DNA of 64,000 nt from Alloteropsis semialata (GCA_004135705.1 CM014272.1:81117370-81181369); one strand, 5' to 3'; counted from the first letter of the stretch, positions 36,647 to 49,414 are shown. Program-made: numbers and translations. The notes: generated by a model not told the origin, from the sequence alone.

Positions 36647-37560
36647 CTGCAAATTTGAAAAGAAATTTAAAATATTAGTTGACATATAGAAAACATATAG
36701 AATTCATAACAATTGACACTATATACATATAGATTGACACAAACCCAAATATAGATTGACAAATTAACTAAAAAAATGCTAAATCAACTGCTACTAAATC
36801 AAAATAACAACAGACATAAACAACTGACATTGCCATCAAATTCACAAAATAGTGAACAATCTAATTCAATGATAGCAACAAAACAGAACTGACGCAACAA
36901 CTACGAGTCAGTGGTAGAAATCCTCCCAAAAATTCATACCTAGACAAGCAACCAAAACCAAAAAAAATCACGGGGAGATGCCTCAACGTCGCGGGGACCC
37001 GACGCGCCGTCGCGGGAAGCCGCAGCAACGTCGCGGGGACCCGACGCGCCGTCGCGGGAAGCCGCCGCACCGTCCCCGAAGACAATGCACCGTTGAAAAA
37101 TCCCTAAACTCCCCGTCGCAGGGAGCCTCCACATTACAACCCTAGGTCCAAACATCCCCAAACTCCCCGTCGAGGGAACCCGCCGCACCGTCGCAGGGAG
37201 CCTCCGCATTACAACCCTAGGTCGAAAAATCACCAAACTGCAGAACCGGAGAAGAATGTGACTGACCTTGAAGAGCACCGAAAGCACGCGAGCGCCTCCT
37301 CTCTCTAATCGACGGCGAACAAAGCCACCGCCGGAGAGGAAACGCCGATGCTGGAGAAGAAAGCCCCGCCACCTCTCGCTCGCTCCAGCAGTTTCCGAAA
37401 GAAGAAGAAAACCGACCGCCGGCGGTTTCAGAAAGGGGAAAGGAGCCGATGACGCTTTAATGGGTGCCCGAACGGAACAAAGGCCGTGCGGCCTCGCAAC
37501 CAAGAGCTGGGCCGGCCCAGCGAGACGCAGTCGCGCGCTGAAACTCCAGCGCGACCCGTC
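36647..37560 (-). other. Leader exon and first intron of the Ulp1-like gene
   Basis: A probable 5' UTR exon (about 37560 to 37267) ends CTTCAAG/GTCAGT. The first intron (37266-36647) ends AAATTTGCAG just before the ATG. The intron contains two GC-rich tandem duplications: a GTCGCGGGGACCCGACG unit repeated at 36989-37070, and a unit with TCCCCGTCG...ACAACCCTAGGTC repeated at 37105-37232. The leader exon is C/T- and G/C-rich. Its upstream end is not determined. Confidence 0.55.
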
Positions 37561-38039
37561 GCAATATAAACTTAACGCTCTTCCAAGCTCCAACATCCAA
37601 GTGCATCCGTGATGGATGCGTCCAGTCTCCGCCAAACAACAGATGGTCCACACAGCACCACCACCCACGGACCCTCTGTTGCTTGGGCCCGTAGAGAGAT
37701 GCCAGATAGGCACGATCTTTCATGGTTTGGGCCAGACAGAGATGGGCCCAACAAATTTTCTCTACACCACAGCCCAGTTCGGCCTCATTGCAGCCAATTT
37801 CAAAAATTTTATCGAGCACATCAGCATCATCATAATCATCTCAACACAGACAGGTTCAGAAACAACAGCGAAGCCAAACTCACATCAATCCCATCAGATT
37901 TTATTGATCAAGCCCAGTGCACAACGCATGATTTGGGCGGCATTTGCATGAAGCACATTGCAGCTTATTGCGGAACGTTACAACAACAATACAACGAGGA
38001 CACGCTTGACCTCGCCAACAGGCAGGCAGTCGGTTTGGC

Positions 38040-40502
38040 TCATGAGATTGACACCACTGAAGACAGCCTATCTGACAGTCCGCCGGTCATCCTCTCCGCT
38101 TCCCTCCCACGTTCGCCGGTGCGGATTCTTATCACATCCGAGACAGGGATCACTGCAGAAGAAACCACCATGACAGGAAATGAGTCAAAAATAAAGATTA
38201 CCGGTGCATATATATATAATATATGATAGTATGGCACTGCTCCTGAAGAGTATGTGAGTTAGCACAGGTGATCCCTGTAGTCTATTGTAGCATTTCAGTT
38301 TCTGCAAATAGATTTACTGAAACCAACCAGAAGCTTAAAAAAAGCAAGAGCTTGTCCACATTTCTGTTTCTGACAAATAAAATACAAGTTGAATAAAAAT
38401 GGCAGAACAAGAGAAAGTTCATGTATGCGGTATGCCTGCATATGCACAAGGCAATAAAGCCCATACACCACCTAGCACAGGTGGTTATCAATCTTTCAAA
38501 TGCAATCTCAAAGGCAATAAAAGCCCACACAAAGTTAACTATAGGCAATAGGATATTGCAGGTACGTGCAGGTAGGAAGAAAAGAAAAACGATCACGGAG
38601 AAGTCCTGGACCAGGATAAAAAAAAAACCTAGAAGTTTGACTCCAAGAGGTCACAGGGAGCACCATGCACTTACAGAATATCTTCCCGTCGCCAATTTCT
38701 CCTGTTCTTGCCTTCTCAGTAATTTTGTCAATTACTGCTTCGACCTGGTGCATTAAAGAAACATACATTATGAGGCAAGAGAAACCAAGAAAACTCATAC
38801 AGAATGAACCATGATAACATTTTAGCAATGTCATAGACATTTAAGCAAAAAATGAAAAGGAAGAAATGATCATCAATCTGTCATAAAATGTATGGCAGTG
38901 TACTTTTTCATCTTTCAGAGGTAACTGTTATAAGCCTATTAGTAAATAGAGTAATTACCTGCTCCTTGCAGACCACTATTTCCATTTTGACTTTAGCAAT
39001 AAATGTATCTTCTGAAAATTCTGACCCTGAACACCCAAAACAAAACAGGCGTCAGCATTGATATATATCTTAAACCGTGTGGATCGATCTCAAATCTTTC
39101 TCAATGTCACTAAAGGTTAACATAGCTGATTGATTGAGCAGGAATGCAACATGTTGCAATTGTAATACATAGAGAAGTTGTTAGCTGTTACAGTGTTACG
39201 GACATGAGCATTAAAGCCATCACAGAACCATTATCGCCAAGTTCTCAAAAAAAAAAAAGGAACCATTATCACCCGTCCTGTTAATACGCATGCTTCTCAC
39301 ATGTACACCATCCATCAAGATGTTGGCGTCAAATTTGATAAAAGTGTGAAAACAATGTCGCAACAGTGTGGAGTTGAAACTGATCTAAAGAGACTTTTGG
39401 ATAATACAGTTCTATTTACTAGTAGATTTATAATTTAGAGCAACTTTAGCAATCATAGGAATCTTGCAGTGACCGGTGGTCTATCTCTGAATCAATACAC
39501 ACAACGGCATAAAACACTTATCGTTGGAATGAATTTTAGTGCAACCTTAACATTGATCATTTAATTTAAGTTGTAGCATACAATGAAGAGTGACAAAGGC
39601 ATCACAGATTCCCATCACAATGAAACATGGGTGGCAATCACGCTATCATTTTTGTCAACAAGGAGTGACCAAGGCATCACAGATTCCTATCACAATTCGC
39701 TGCGGCACTCCTTCCGCGGAACACAATTCTGTGCAATTCTTGGACCGAAACTGAATTGCTGCAGAAACTAATCAATGCAAACCACAGTCAATGGCAGAGC
39801 AACAGCCACGCAAGTGCATAGCCATAGCAGAGCAAAGCCATACCTCCATGCCGCTCCGTTGACCCTCCCTGCGCCCCAAACCCCCGCACGTCCGACACCG
39901 TCACACCTCTGATTCCCATCTCCAACAAGCCCTGCAGAAATCAGAATACCCAAACCTGTCTCACTGAACATCTAGCTCGCGCGCAACTCAAGAATCCAGA
40001 ACCACTGACCCACACTCACCGCGGACACGTGCGGCACCCTCCACGGCCTGCAAAGATTCCGCGCATTTCAGCAATCGGCATCGACCGACTAAATTAATCA
40101 TAACTCAATAAGCGTCGTGAAGCATACACACCTAATAATGGCCTCGACCTTGTAGAACTCCGATTCAGGCGAGTACCCTGGGACCGACCGACCGAGGCAG
40201 CGCAGTCAGCGGGAATCCAACAAGCGCAGCTTGATTTGGGCGCGAAAGAACCGAACGGAGGCATCACAATGTAATCCTGGGAGGGAGAAATTAAAGGGTT
40301 CTTGACCTGGTTGTGCGGCGCTCTGGGCGCGCACGGCGGCGGCAGGGAGGCGTCGAGACGCCGCCGTCACTTGCAGCGGCCTCCCAGTCGCAGACCCGGA
40401 GGGGAGGAGGCAGGGGGTGGGGAAGGGCCCCAAGGTCGATGGAGATTGACGGATGAGAACGCCGGGTGCGGAAACGGCGGCGGCGGAGGTCGTCGGCAAC
40501 AT
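38040..40502 (-). CDS. GLB1: Chloroplast PII signal protein
   Basis: Seven exons (minus): 40502-40307, 40177-40132, 40047-40020, 39931-39844, 39026-38959, 38744-38675, 38152-38040. They join in phase to 202 residues. Residues 1-65 are a Ser/Ala/Arg/Pro-rich transit peptide. The PII fold follows: FYKVEAIIRPWRVPHVSA, then MGIRGVTVSDVRGFGAQGG leading into the T-loop (STERHGGSEFSED), then TGEIGDGKIF (B-loop) and IRIRTGERG (C-loop). Plant PII senses ATP/ADP, 2-oxoglutarate and glutamine in the plastid and activates N-acetylglutamate kinase of arginine synthesis. The full C-terminal tail after GERG (about 20 residues), needed for glutamine sensing in most plants, is present. The gene stops about 480 bp before the leader of the Ulp1-like gene on the same strand. 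Confidence 0.96.
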
Positions 40503-42143
40503 GCTGTGGTCTTCGGTGGTTGTACGGCGCTCCGGCGAGGTTTGGTGGGGTGTTCAGCCTCAGCAGTTGACTCCGCTCGCTCTTGGGCTCTTCTCACACC
40601 TAAGCGGTCAGATTCTCGAACCGGTAGAAGGCGGGAAACTAGAAGTACGTAAATGACATGCGAAGACCGAAAATGCGTCGGTTCCGCGCTGTATGTAATG
40701 TAACGAAATTTATCTTTTAGTGTGCATTTTTCCTGGTTGTCTTAGAAATAATATTTGCACGAATAGCATACAAGTCCTAATTCAAATCATTCGCTTTGAT
40801 AATTGCTCTCTCTCTCTCTCTCTAGTTCTCAGTTATAATAAATAATGCACACGTATTTCGGTTAAAGTTTTTTTCCTACTACAAAGCAGCACATTGTTTG
40901 TGTGAGGGCAAAATAGTGTTGGATTGGATCGTTGCCGATGATGATGAAAACGGAGTGGTTAATATCGTGTGAACAATTACGATATCGTAGATACAAGAAA
41001 TAGATGAAGCAAGGAGGTGGATGCTGAGGTAGAGGTAAGATACGAGAAAGAGTGCGCTCATTACTCAAAAGTTGAAGACGTCCAAACTATTGTGTCTTTA
41101 TTTGACAGCACAAGCTCACAGATGCGAGGCCGATGTAATGTGATGACCTATTTTCGGATAAAACCACACTATATCTAATTTTGTGTCTATACTAGTGGAT
41201 TGGCATATGGTTATAATTTTAATACTCCACGTTGACGTGCATAGTATTGTTAGTTACGTGCATGCCATGAAAAGACAACCAATGAATGAAATAGATAAAT
41301 CTACAACTATTTGAAACTTATTTCTACATATAATATGAGTTTCTATTAGAATGGACTAAAAGTTAGCTATCTTATTCATGATATGCTAAGGATAATGCAA
41401 ATAACTCGTTATACTTAATTTCTTACTAAGTTTACATAATAGGTGTTATTAAAATGTATAGCGCTTGTTATAGTCTTAAGCGACAAAGAGATGGTGCACT
41501 TCTACGAGCAATCAAGGTTAGAGTTGTAGCATTAATAACTTGCTCGTCGGTTCTCCTTTTGATCAACCCTTTGATCGCCCTAGTGTTTCGGCGCGGCCTT
41601 CTATAAGCAACCAGGGTAAAAAAAAATTATAGGCTTAGTAGCTTACATTGCAAGGTCCACATAATTTCACACACCACTGATCACCCATCAAACTTGAGCA
41701 TGTCTCAATTTGAAATATTCTAATTGAACTTACCATCTTTCAATTTATGTAGATATTCATCTTTCCAACAGTCAACTTTGTTGCTGATAATCTTACAATT
41801 ACTTTTGTCTTACACAAACATTTGTAAACCTAAATAGTTACGGTAAACATTTTTTTAAGCTTGAGTATAACATAGTTTGCTTTGCAGTTCTCAGGAGCGA
41901 TGACATCATCGAGTATTTGCAGTTTTGTGGTTATGCTTTCAAAAGAAAGAAGAAGATTATGGATTAAAAAATAGTTCAATAAAAATCAGTAAATTATGGA
42001 ATAGAAAGATTTTTTTTAATTTTCTGATAAGAAAAATAACTTTGTAGTTATAACGATATACAATGCATTTATAAGGATGTACTATTTAAAAGAACTACAT
42101 TTTTTTCTTCTCTTTTTCTATAGAGAGAAATTTTTGTTATTAC
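40503..42143. other. Region between GLB1 and DRM3
   Basis: This holds the GLB1 5' flank, a CT microsatellite at 40806-40825, and AT-rich sequence without a recognisable gene. The GLB1 promoter must lie in its left part, but I see no clear TATA box. Confidence 0.5.
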
Positions 42144-42272
42144 GGGCGTGTTTAGATGCGCGCGTTTTGCGTAAAGTGTATGCATTGAGCCGCGTGCACA
42201 GAGAGAATAAATGAACTGACACGGTTCTCAAGATGTAAACTTTATGCAAAATATCTGCATCTAAAAGCCCCC
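42144..42272. mobile_element. MITE, TAC TSD, related to the element at 4760
   Basis: A 129-bp element with TIRs GGGCGTGTTTAGATGC and (inverted) GGGGGCTTTTAGATGC (13 of 16 match), flanked by TAC at 42141-42143 and 42273-42275. It shares its terminal sequence and length with the 128-bp MITE at 4760-4887. Confidence 0.75.
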
Positions 42273-43314
42273 TACATAGCCACATAGTAAACCCTAATTT
42301 TTTAGTTGGCCAATGTTTTCCTCCCCAAACCTCACCGGCCCGGCATCTGGCTCTCCGCCGGCCAGGTCGCCACGGGCTCACGGCCTCCTGACTCCTGAGT
42401 GACCTCCTTCCTCCCGGCTCCGACCTCTCTTCTCGGTCGCGCCGACTCCGACCCCCTCCTCCGCGAAGTGCTTCAGTACGTCTCCTCGACTCCTTGAATC
42501 CTGTACTGGAACTGGAAATGCAGATCCATTCAGGCCTGGATCGATTTCATCTTGTGTTGGTAATAAGGCAAGCAAGGCATGGTTGGACAGATTGCTCTTG
42601 TTTAAGTGCTAGTTTTTCCCTGATCCTCCATTTTCTTTGTTGCGAGCAATCAAAATCCAAAAGTTTCATTGCTTTTCAATCCATTGGTTCGTCGCAATTC
42701 GATTTCTCTGATGAAATTTCCATTTCTTTCCAATCCATCGTTCCGCCGCGATTCGACTTTTTTGTTCCATGTTTATTTTCCTAAGCGTCCATGTTTTTTC
42801 CTCCGATTCGTGCTCGACTGCTCGAACAGCTCTGGCGGGTAGTGGTACACGGCCGGCGGCGAGGTGGGTCTCCTCCTCCTGCTCTTCCTCCCCCTCTCGG
42901 ATTGAGGCATGGTAGTGGCTGGGTTAGGGTTACGGTTTCGGGTTCGGGGAGGGCTGCATGGTCGGCGGGCTCACAGGAGTGTCTGGCGGCGGCGGTAGGC
43001 ACGGAGGGTCGAGGGTGGCGAGGCGGCTGGGGCGGTGGCGGTGGCAGGGGCAGTCCGGGTTCACGGGAACGAGGGGGGAAAGAGTCCCCACCGGTTTCAT
43101 TCAAGGGGAGAAATTAAGCTCAAGAGCCCTTGTTGCACATTGCATAATGGAGTGCTGACACTCGAATTTATCTCCCAACTTTTTTCAACTGAATCCCAAT
43201 TACACCTCACATTTAGTCAACCTCCCAGTATACCTTGCTGCTGCGGTGATGTTGCCTAATTGTTTTTATGTGTCTTGCAGGGGCATGCAAGTCTGGATTC
43301 TTAGTTGATCGAAA

Positions 43315-46300
43315 ATGGTGATGTCAACATTCTGCTCTGCCCTATGTACATGTTTGTGTTTCTTAACGGTCTATACTGTGCTTACTTGTGTTCTTGGTGA
43401 ATGCAGGTTAAAATCGAAGATCACACCGAGGACGGTGGCACAGATACTGATGCTCTGGATTTCAGGGAGGCTGCTGCAGATCCGCTGCCTGGCTCGGTGC
43501 ATGCCAGCTTGAAGGAGGAGGTGATGTTCTCCTTGACAATAATGCTTGCAGCATTTGGTTTCTGTCGTAGAGGCGGAATTATTAAGACATGCTTGTAGTG
43601 AGGGAACATTGTAAATATCTGCATTGCGTGCCAGTTGCCAGCTGTGCTCGAGTTACACACCTTATGCTTTGCTGTTCTAGTAAATGATGTTTGGGCATCC
43701 TTGTATGAAACTATTTCTTGTTTTGACCTTTTATTTTTTTCATTATTAAATAAGTAGCTTTTAACTGAACCATTGGTGATAAGTATTGATTTTTAGTTTT
43801 GGAGAACTAATGGTATTAACTAAATGAATTACATCAATTCCAAATATGATACCTGTTTTGGATTTAATGCATGCTTAAGATTTTGGATTGCTATTTAACA
43901 TCCCTAAAGCTTTTTTTCCACAACGGGCACATGCCCTGATTTCATTACTTGATCAGCAACGAAATTACAGAGTTCATAGGTTCATCGGACGACCAGTACA
44001 TCAAGGTTCACAAAGTTCTAGAGATGCACTTCAGCAACCAACGGCTGATTACAGAAAAAGCGGAGATAGCTGAGGCTAACAGAGCCCCAAACATGACTAG
44101 AAAACGCCTAAAAATATCCGAATCCACGCACAGAACGCCAAGAGATGGTCTTCCCTTCTCCGTAACAGGCAGCACCAGTTGATCGCCTCCATTTCCTCTT
44201 CGTCTTCTACTGAAGGAGTACCATCCCGCCGCTTCTGGTGGGTGTAATGCCAGGGCTGTGGTCTTGAGAGCTTCTACGCCAGCTTCCAGGATCTTCTTAT
44301 CATCTTCGCTTCGTAAATCTGCCCAAAATTGAATGACTGATGAGGTCGAGCAAATGATCTCAGTAGGAGATCGAGTTAACTTTTTTTCAAAGCAAATATT
44401 GTTTCTTGCTCTCCAGATTGCCTAGCAGATTCCTGCCAGACCAATCATATGGAATCCCCCCCCCCAACTCGCATGTATAAACTTGTCCAAATCCAGAACT
44501 GCTCAAAAGAGCAAGGTCTGCATGGAGAACCCACTACAGCTGAGATACAGTTTGTTTCTTTTGTTAAATATTTGGATATAACTAGAATGCTAGCTATTAA
44601 ATTGCAAACAGAACTAGACATTTATATTTCCACCAGAGTTGAGTCATTGTGGTTCATTAATTCTATTTTATATTTATGAGTTATATGATACTGACGTTAT
44701 GCACACAATAGGGAGGTCAACCAAGTTCTTCGTCCAGTAGTCTAAGATCACAATTTATTGGAATGGGGTTTTCACCAAAGCTGGTAGATAAGGTGTTCCA
44801 GAGACATGGTATGCCTTTTTCCACGACTTATCATTTTTATTGTCTATAGCAATTGTGAAACAATCGCCAAAGTCAAAGCTCNNNNNNNNNNNNNNNNNNN
44901 NNNNNNNNNNNNNNNNNNNNNNNNNNNNNNNNNNNNNNNNNNNNNNNNNNNNNNNNNNNNNNNNNNNNNNNNNNNNNNNNNNNNNNNNNNNNNNNNNNNN
45001 NNNNNNNNNNNNNNNNNNNNNNNNNNNNNNNNNNNNNNNNNNNNNNNNNNNNNNNNNNNNNNNNNNNNNNNNNNNNNNNNNNNNNNNNNNNNNNNNNNNN
45101 NNNNNNNNNNNNNNNNNNNNNNNNNNNNNNNNNNNNNNNNNNNNNNNNNNNNNNNNNNNNNNNNNNNNNNNNNNNNNNNNNNNNNNNNNNNNNNNNNNNN
45201 NNNNNATGTTACAGGACCTTCAGCAGCCAGGATCTGAATCATCAGATTCTTTGGGAAGTTTCTTTGATTCGGATAATGAAGAAAACAATTCTCCTTTAGA
45301 TTCTAGGAAAGGAATCAACCAAGACATCAAGGTGATCTCTTAGCACGAGATGTTAATCAATGTCTTATTCATTTAGAATATTTTGAATCATGGTTCGTAA
45401 GGCGTCGCCTAGGCGTCACCAAGGCGTCGCCGACGCCATGCCATAAGAGGGGAAGATCGAGGAGAGGAGCGACCAGCCCGGAGGAGCAGGAAGGGTGCCA
45501 GGAACCACCAGACAGCGACTCTCCCCGCCTTCCCGATCCTCGCCGGCTCTGTCCCTCTGCCTTCCCCATCCTCGCCGGCTCTGGTGCACGTCGATCTGCA
45601 GGAAGCCGCGTTCCATCTGGGGTGTGGGCAGTGGGCACAGGCAATGGGAGATTGAAAGGCATGGGGCGGCAGGGAGGAGGAGCGGCTGCGCAGCTGCAGC
45701 TGCGAGAGGAACGGGATGACACGAGATATATTGACCGTGTGGTGTAGGGTTTGGTAGAGGATGGGCTGAGATGAGTAGTTATGTGATGTTGGTGGACTGG
45801 GCCTTTACCTTTTGCTTGCCCTTTTCTCCTTATTTGTTTTTTCCTCATCTTTTCTCTCCTTTTATGCTATTAATCTGCTGTTTTACGTGGGTATATGGCA
45901 TCGCCTCGCCTTGACTAGGCGTCGCCTAGGCGTTGGGAGGGGTAGGATGCCACACCTCCCTCAACGCTTTAATTACCATGTTTTGAATCAGTCTTAAGAA
46001 CATTTATCTGTCTTCAGCCAGAGCCTGATTCATTCTCAGAGAAGTGGTCATATTTACTCCGAACAATGAACTTTTCACAGCAAGAAGTTGATTTAGCCTT
46101 CAAACAACTAGGTATGTACATTCTCTTGCACAATTAACAAATTTCTTCTTGATTGTTTACTTGTGCAATGTTGCTTTGCTTTATGCAAAATTTTGAAATG
46201 ACTGTACTCCATTACTGCCCTCTTAGACTCTTAAAACTTCTGATTCGAAACTATAAAAGTATATATTAGACATGATAGTCTGACATGTGTTTCTTGATAT

Positions 46301-48925
46301 TCAGTATGCAATATAGTAATACTACAGAATATGCTTAATTTCAGGTGATGAAGCACCAATAGAAGAGCTCGTGGAATGCATTGTCAGGGCTCAATTAGGA
46401 GGATCTGCTGGAGGACTGGAAAATGTTGATGCTACAAATGAGGTCTATCTTGTTGCCTCTTTGTTCAATTCTAAGTAGTTTATGTATATGGACTCGAACT
46501 ATTTATTACAAAAGTCTCTGAGATATGGATTTACATCTAGACCTTTTTTTTTTTGTAAAATGAATGTATCACTCTATGCAACATTCGTTATTAGTTGGTG
46601 CTACTTATCAGTTATTAGTTTGATGCTAGAACATTGCATACTTGCCCGTTTCTGAGTTGTTTGCTGCAGTTTGTACTCTATCATGGTGTTTCTGAAAGGA
46701 TTATATTCTTTTGAACAACTTGGTTGCCCCGCTGTTCTGTTCTGCAGTTTGCTTTCATGTTTCCCCATCAATTTTTTAGACTTCCCTGTTTATCTCAACA
46801 TTTGGTACTTCTGGCTCAGTGCCACGTAAACTAAGACACCCACTATTTTTCTGTAGTTTCTCCTTCAGTTGTCTTACATCGCTGCTCCTTGGATTGACTA
46901 TACTAGAAATATTTCCAGACACTGTAGCTAATCATTATAAATATTTTGTGCTTTTCATTTGATTTTGGCACCCAATGACAAATGGCTGATGTGGATTTTG
47001 GATATTTTGAAGATGTGTATCGTGGTTGCTAGTTTTAAAACTTAACATCAGGAATCATAAACTAAAATGGCTTTTTTTTTTTAGGGAAAGGCTGAAGCTC
47101 TGTTTGGTGTGATGGAGAAAACACTTAACTTGCTACAGATGGGTTTTACTGAGGAAGAGGTGTCATCAGCTATTGACAGTTTTGGTAAGTTAAGGACTTA
47201 AATATGCCTACAATTTTGCGCAATGTTTTGATGAGTGATGACATCTGAAAATGTTTAGAATGGCATGTGTATACTCTTTTCAGGCCAGAAAGGAACAATG
47301 GAGGAGCTGGCTGACTCAATTTTTGCAAGGCGAATAGCCAATAGCATTGAGCAGAAAGAGGTAGCTGAATGACATTCTATTCTTACTACTGTAGACTTGC
47401 AATAGGCATGTTAAAATCATCTCGTGTGGGCATATTATATGATGGCATGGTCCAGAATTTACTGTTGGCATCCAGATTCAAATGGTTTATATGGTTCCCT
47501 GTTCGATGTTCCCTAATGTTATACTAGATCGTGGCTTGATCTATTGGAACATTTATATCTGTGACAACTCATTTTGATGGTCAATGGAACGCTATTCTTT
47601 TAAGCAGCTTTTATAGCTGTAGAAATCTTGTAGACTTCTCAGGTTGAAAGATGCTCTATGTTCTAATTTTGGCCTCTTACGCTCATATGCAGGTAAAAGT
47701 TGAATCTGACTTTCTAGGTGAGGCAGAAACTGATTATTCGACATACCAGCCCTCATACTCTGCTGCGAGCTGTTATGATGATGATGATAACAATACATGG
47801 GTGAAAAGGGCTAAGCATGTATTTATGGATGACAGCGGGGCCTCCAGTAGTCACCCTGGCAATCCATGGTCTATGGGGAACTGTGCAGGGGCCAGCGATA
47901 TGCCTGTTAAGGTAGAACTTGAGACAATGACACCAGGCTTGCGTGCAAATGTACAAGGTGATCTTGCTAAACGCCCATATTTCCTGTATGCAAATGTTGT
48001 TGAGATCCCAAAACACACATGGCATCAACTCACACAGTTCTTGTACAATGTGAAGCCTGAGTTTGTGAATAGTCATTTCTTCTCTGCTCTAACTCGAAAT
48101 GAAGGTTACATTCATAACCTTCCAGTGGAGAGAAGGCGTGTTGTGGTTCCAAAGTCACCAATGACTATTGAAGAAGCACTTCCATTCACAAAACAATGGT
48201 GGCCCTCATGGGATACAAGGAAGCATATCAGTGCTGTTACTACAGAGGTTGCCGGGATTGAGCAGACATGTGAGAGACTGGGGAGGATGGTTAGAGAGTC
48301 AAGAGGAGTGCTTTCACAAGAAAAGCAGATGCAGATTATGCACCAATGCAGAATTTCAAACCTTATTTGGGTTGGTCAGGACAAGCTAAGCCCTTTGGAG
48401 CCACATCAAGCGGAAAGGATACTGGGCTACCCACATAACCACACAAATTTGTTTGAACTGAATCAAGTTGACAGATTTGCCGCGATGGGTTATGCGTTTC
48501 AGACTGACACTTTGTCATACTTCTTGTCAGTCCTGAAAAACAAGTTTCCAGATGGGATCAGATTGCTATCCATCTACAGTGGAATTGGAGGCGCTGAAGT
48601 TACCATCCATCGGCTAGGTATTCCTCTTAAGTGTGTAGTGTCTGTTGAAGAATCTGATGTGAATAGGAAAATTTTGAGAAGATGGTGGCACAAAACTGAG
48701 CAGCGTGGGGAGCTGAGGCAGGTGCCTGGAATCTGGAAGCTGAAAACACAGATGATAGAAGATATGATCAGGGAGTTTGGTGGTTTTGACCTGATTATCG
48801 GCGGCAATTATACTTCTTGTAAAGGTGGTACAACGATAAATACAGCAATGGGCATGGATTCCAACCGCTTCTATGAATTTGTCCGTGTTGTTAAGAGAGT
48901 GCGGGCTGCAGTTGGAGTCAACTGA
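43315..48925 (+). CDS. DRM3: DRM3-type de novo DNA methyltransferase homologue (one exon in gap)
   Basis: Exons: 43315-43317 (ATG only), 43407-43520, 44712-44808, one or more in the N run 44882-45205, 45215-45331, 46018-46111, 46345-46442, 47085-47184, 47284-47360, 47693-48925. Phases agree except across the gap. UBA-like segments appear at exon 3 (FIGMGFSPKLVDKVFQRHG), 46018-46442 and 47085-47360. The last exon (410 residues) is the rearranged C5 methyltransferase domain, with SAM-binding motif I (SIYSGIGGAEV) in its C-terminal half. Motif IV, normally GGSPCNN with the catalytic Cys, reads GGNYTSCK, so the Pro-Cys is missing. This is the hallmark of DRM3, the non-catalytic partner that assists DRM2 in RNA-directed DNA methylation. 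A 5' UTR exon starts at 43281 and another probably lies near 42310-42475. Confidence 0.93.
44882..45205. other. Assembly gap (324 N) inside DRM3
   Basis: The preceding exon ends in phase 1 and the following one starts in phase 0, so the gap must hide at least one coding exon. It would carry the end of the first UBA segment. Confidence 1.
45389..45980. mobile_element. hAT-like element in a DRM3 intron, TSD TTTTGAAT
   Basis: The ends CATGGTTCGTAAGGCG and (inverted) CATGGTAATTAAAGCG are TIRs. TTTTGAAT flanks both sides (45381-45388 and 45981-45988), and the match extends to TTTTGAATCA if the ends are set 2 bp further in. Multiple AGGCGTCGCC and CCTAGGCG motifs lie near both ends. It sits in the intron between the 45215 and 46018 exons, ending only 38 bp before the next exon. 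No transposase is present. Confidence 0.75.
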
Positions 48926-49302
48926 TGACTAACATGATTCCATGTTTTCCATCTTCGGTGAGATTTCGCCGTGGCAAATTGAACTGCCTTGTAGCATCAT
49001 GTGATCTGTAAATATAGGATGTTACAAGTAAACTAAACTTTGGCAGATATTGAGACTTGATTATTGCAGCGAATTAACTCTCCTTTTGTTCTGGTTTACT
49101 GGTCACTTAATATTACTGTTGTTTCTTGCTCCTTCCGAAGCTGTTGCATTGTGCAAGAGTGTAAAACTTGAAATGAAGTGGATTAACATTCTATTCGCCT
49201 GTTTGTTTCTTAGATTTTTTAGTCGATTGCTGTGTTTAAGTTCCAGCATATGCTATCATCGATCTGTGTGTACAAATGCAAAATGAAAATTGAAACCCCT
49301 GA

Positions 49303-49414
49303 GGACTTGTTTGGATACAAGTGGATCGGAGGAGAATGAAGTTTTTTCAGAGAAAAATGAGCTAATTTCTCCGTAATCTCTCATTCCCCTTTAATACTGA
49401 GTCCAAACAAGCCC
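49303..49414. mobile_element. Small MITE just downstream of DRM3
   Basis: GGACTTGTTTGGA at the left and its inverse partner GGGCTTGTTTGGACTC at the right enclose about 112 bp. The flanks do not give a clean TSD. The termini resemble grass Tourist-type MITEs. Confidence 0.45.

Noticed and set aside
37268..38226. Plus-strand frames of 114 and 205 codons between the Ulp1-like gene and GLB1
   Set aside because: They run antisense to the Ulp1-like leader exon and to the GLB1 last exon and 3' UTR, and show no domain or splice support.
45369..45848. 159-codon minus-strand frame in a DRM3 intron
   Set aside because: It lies inside the hAT-like element. The sequence is Arg/Pro-rich low complexity with no transposase or host-gene motif; a captured gene fragment is possible but unsupported.
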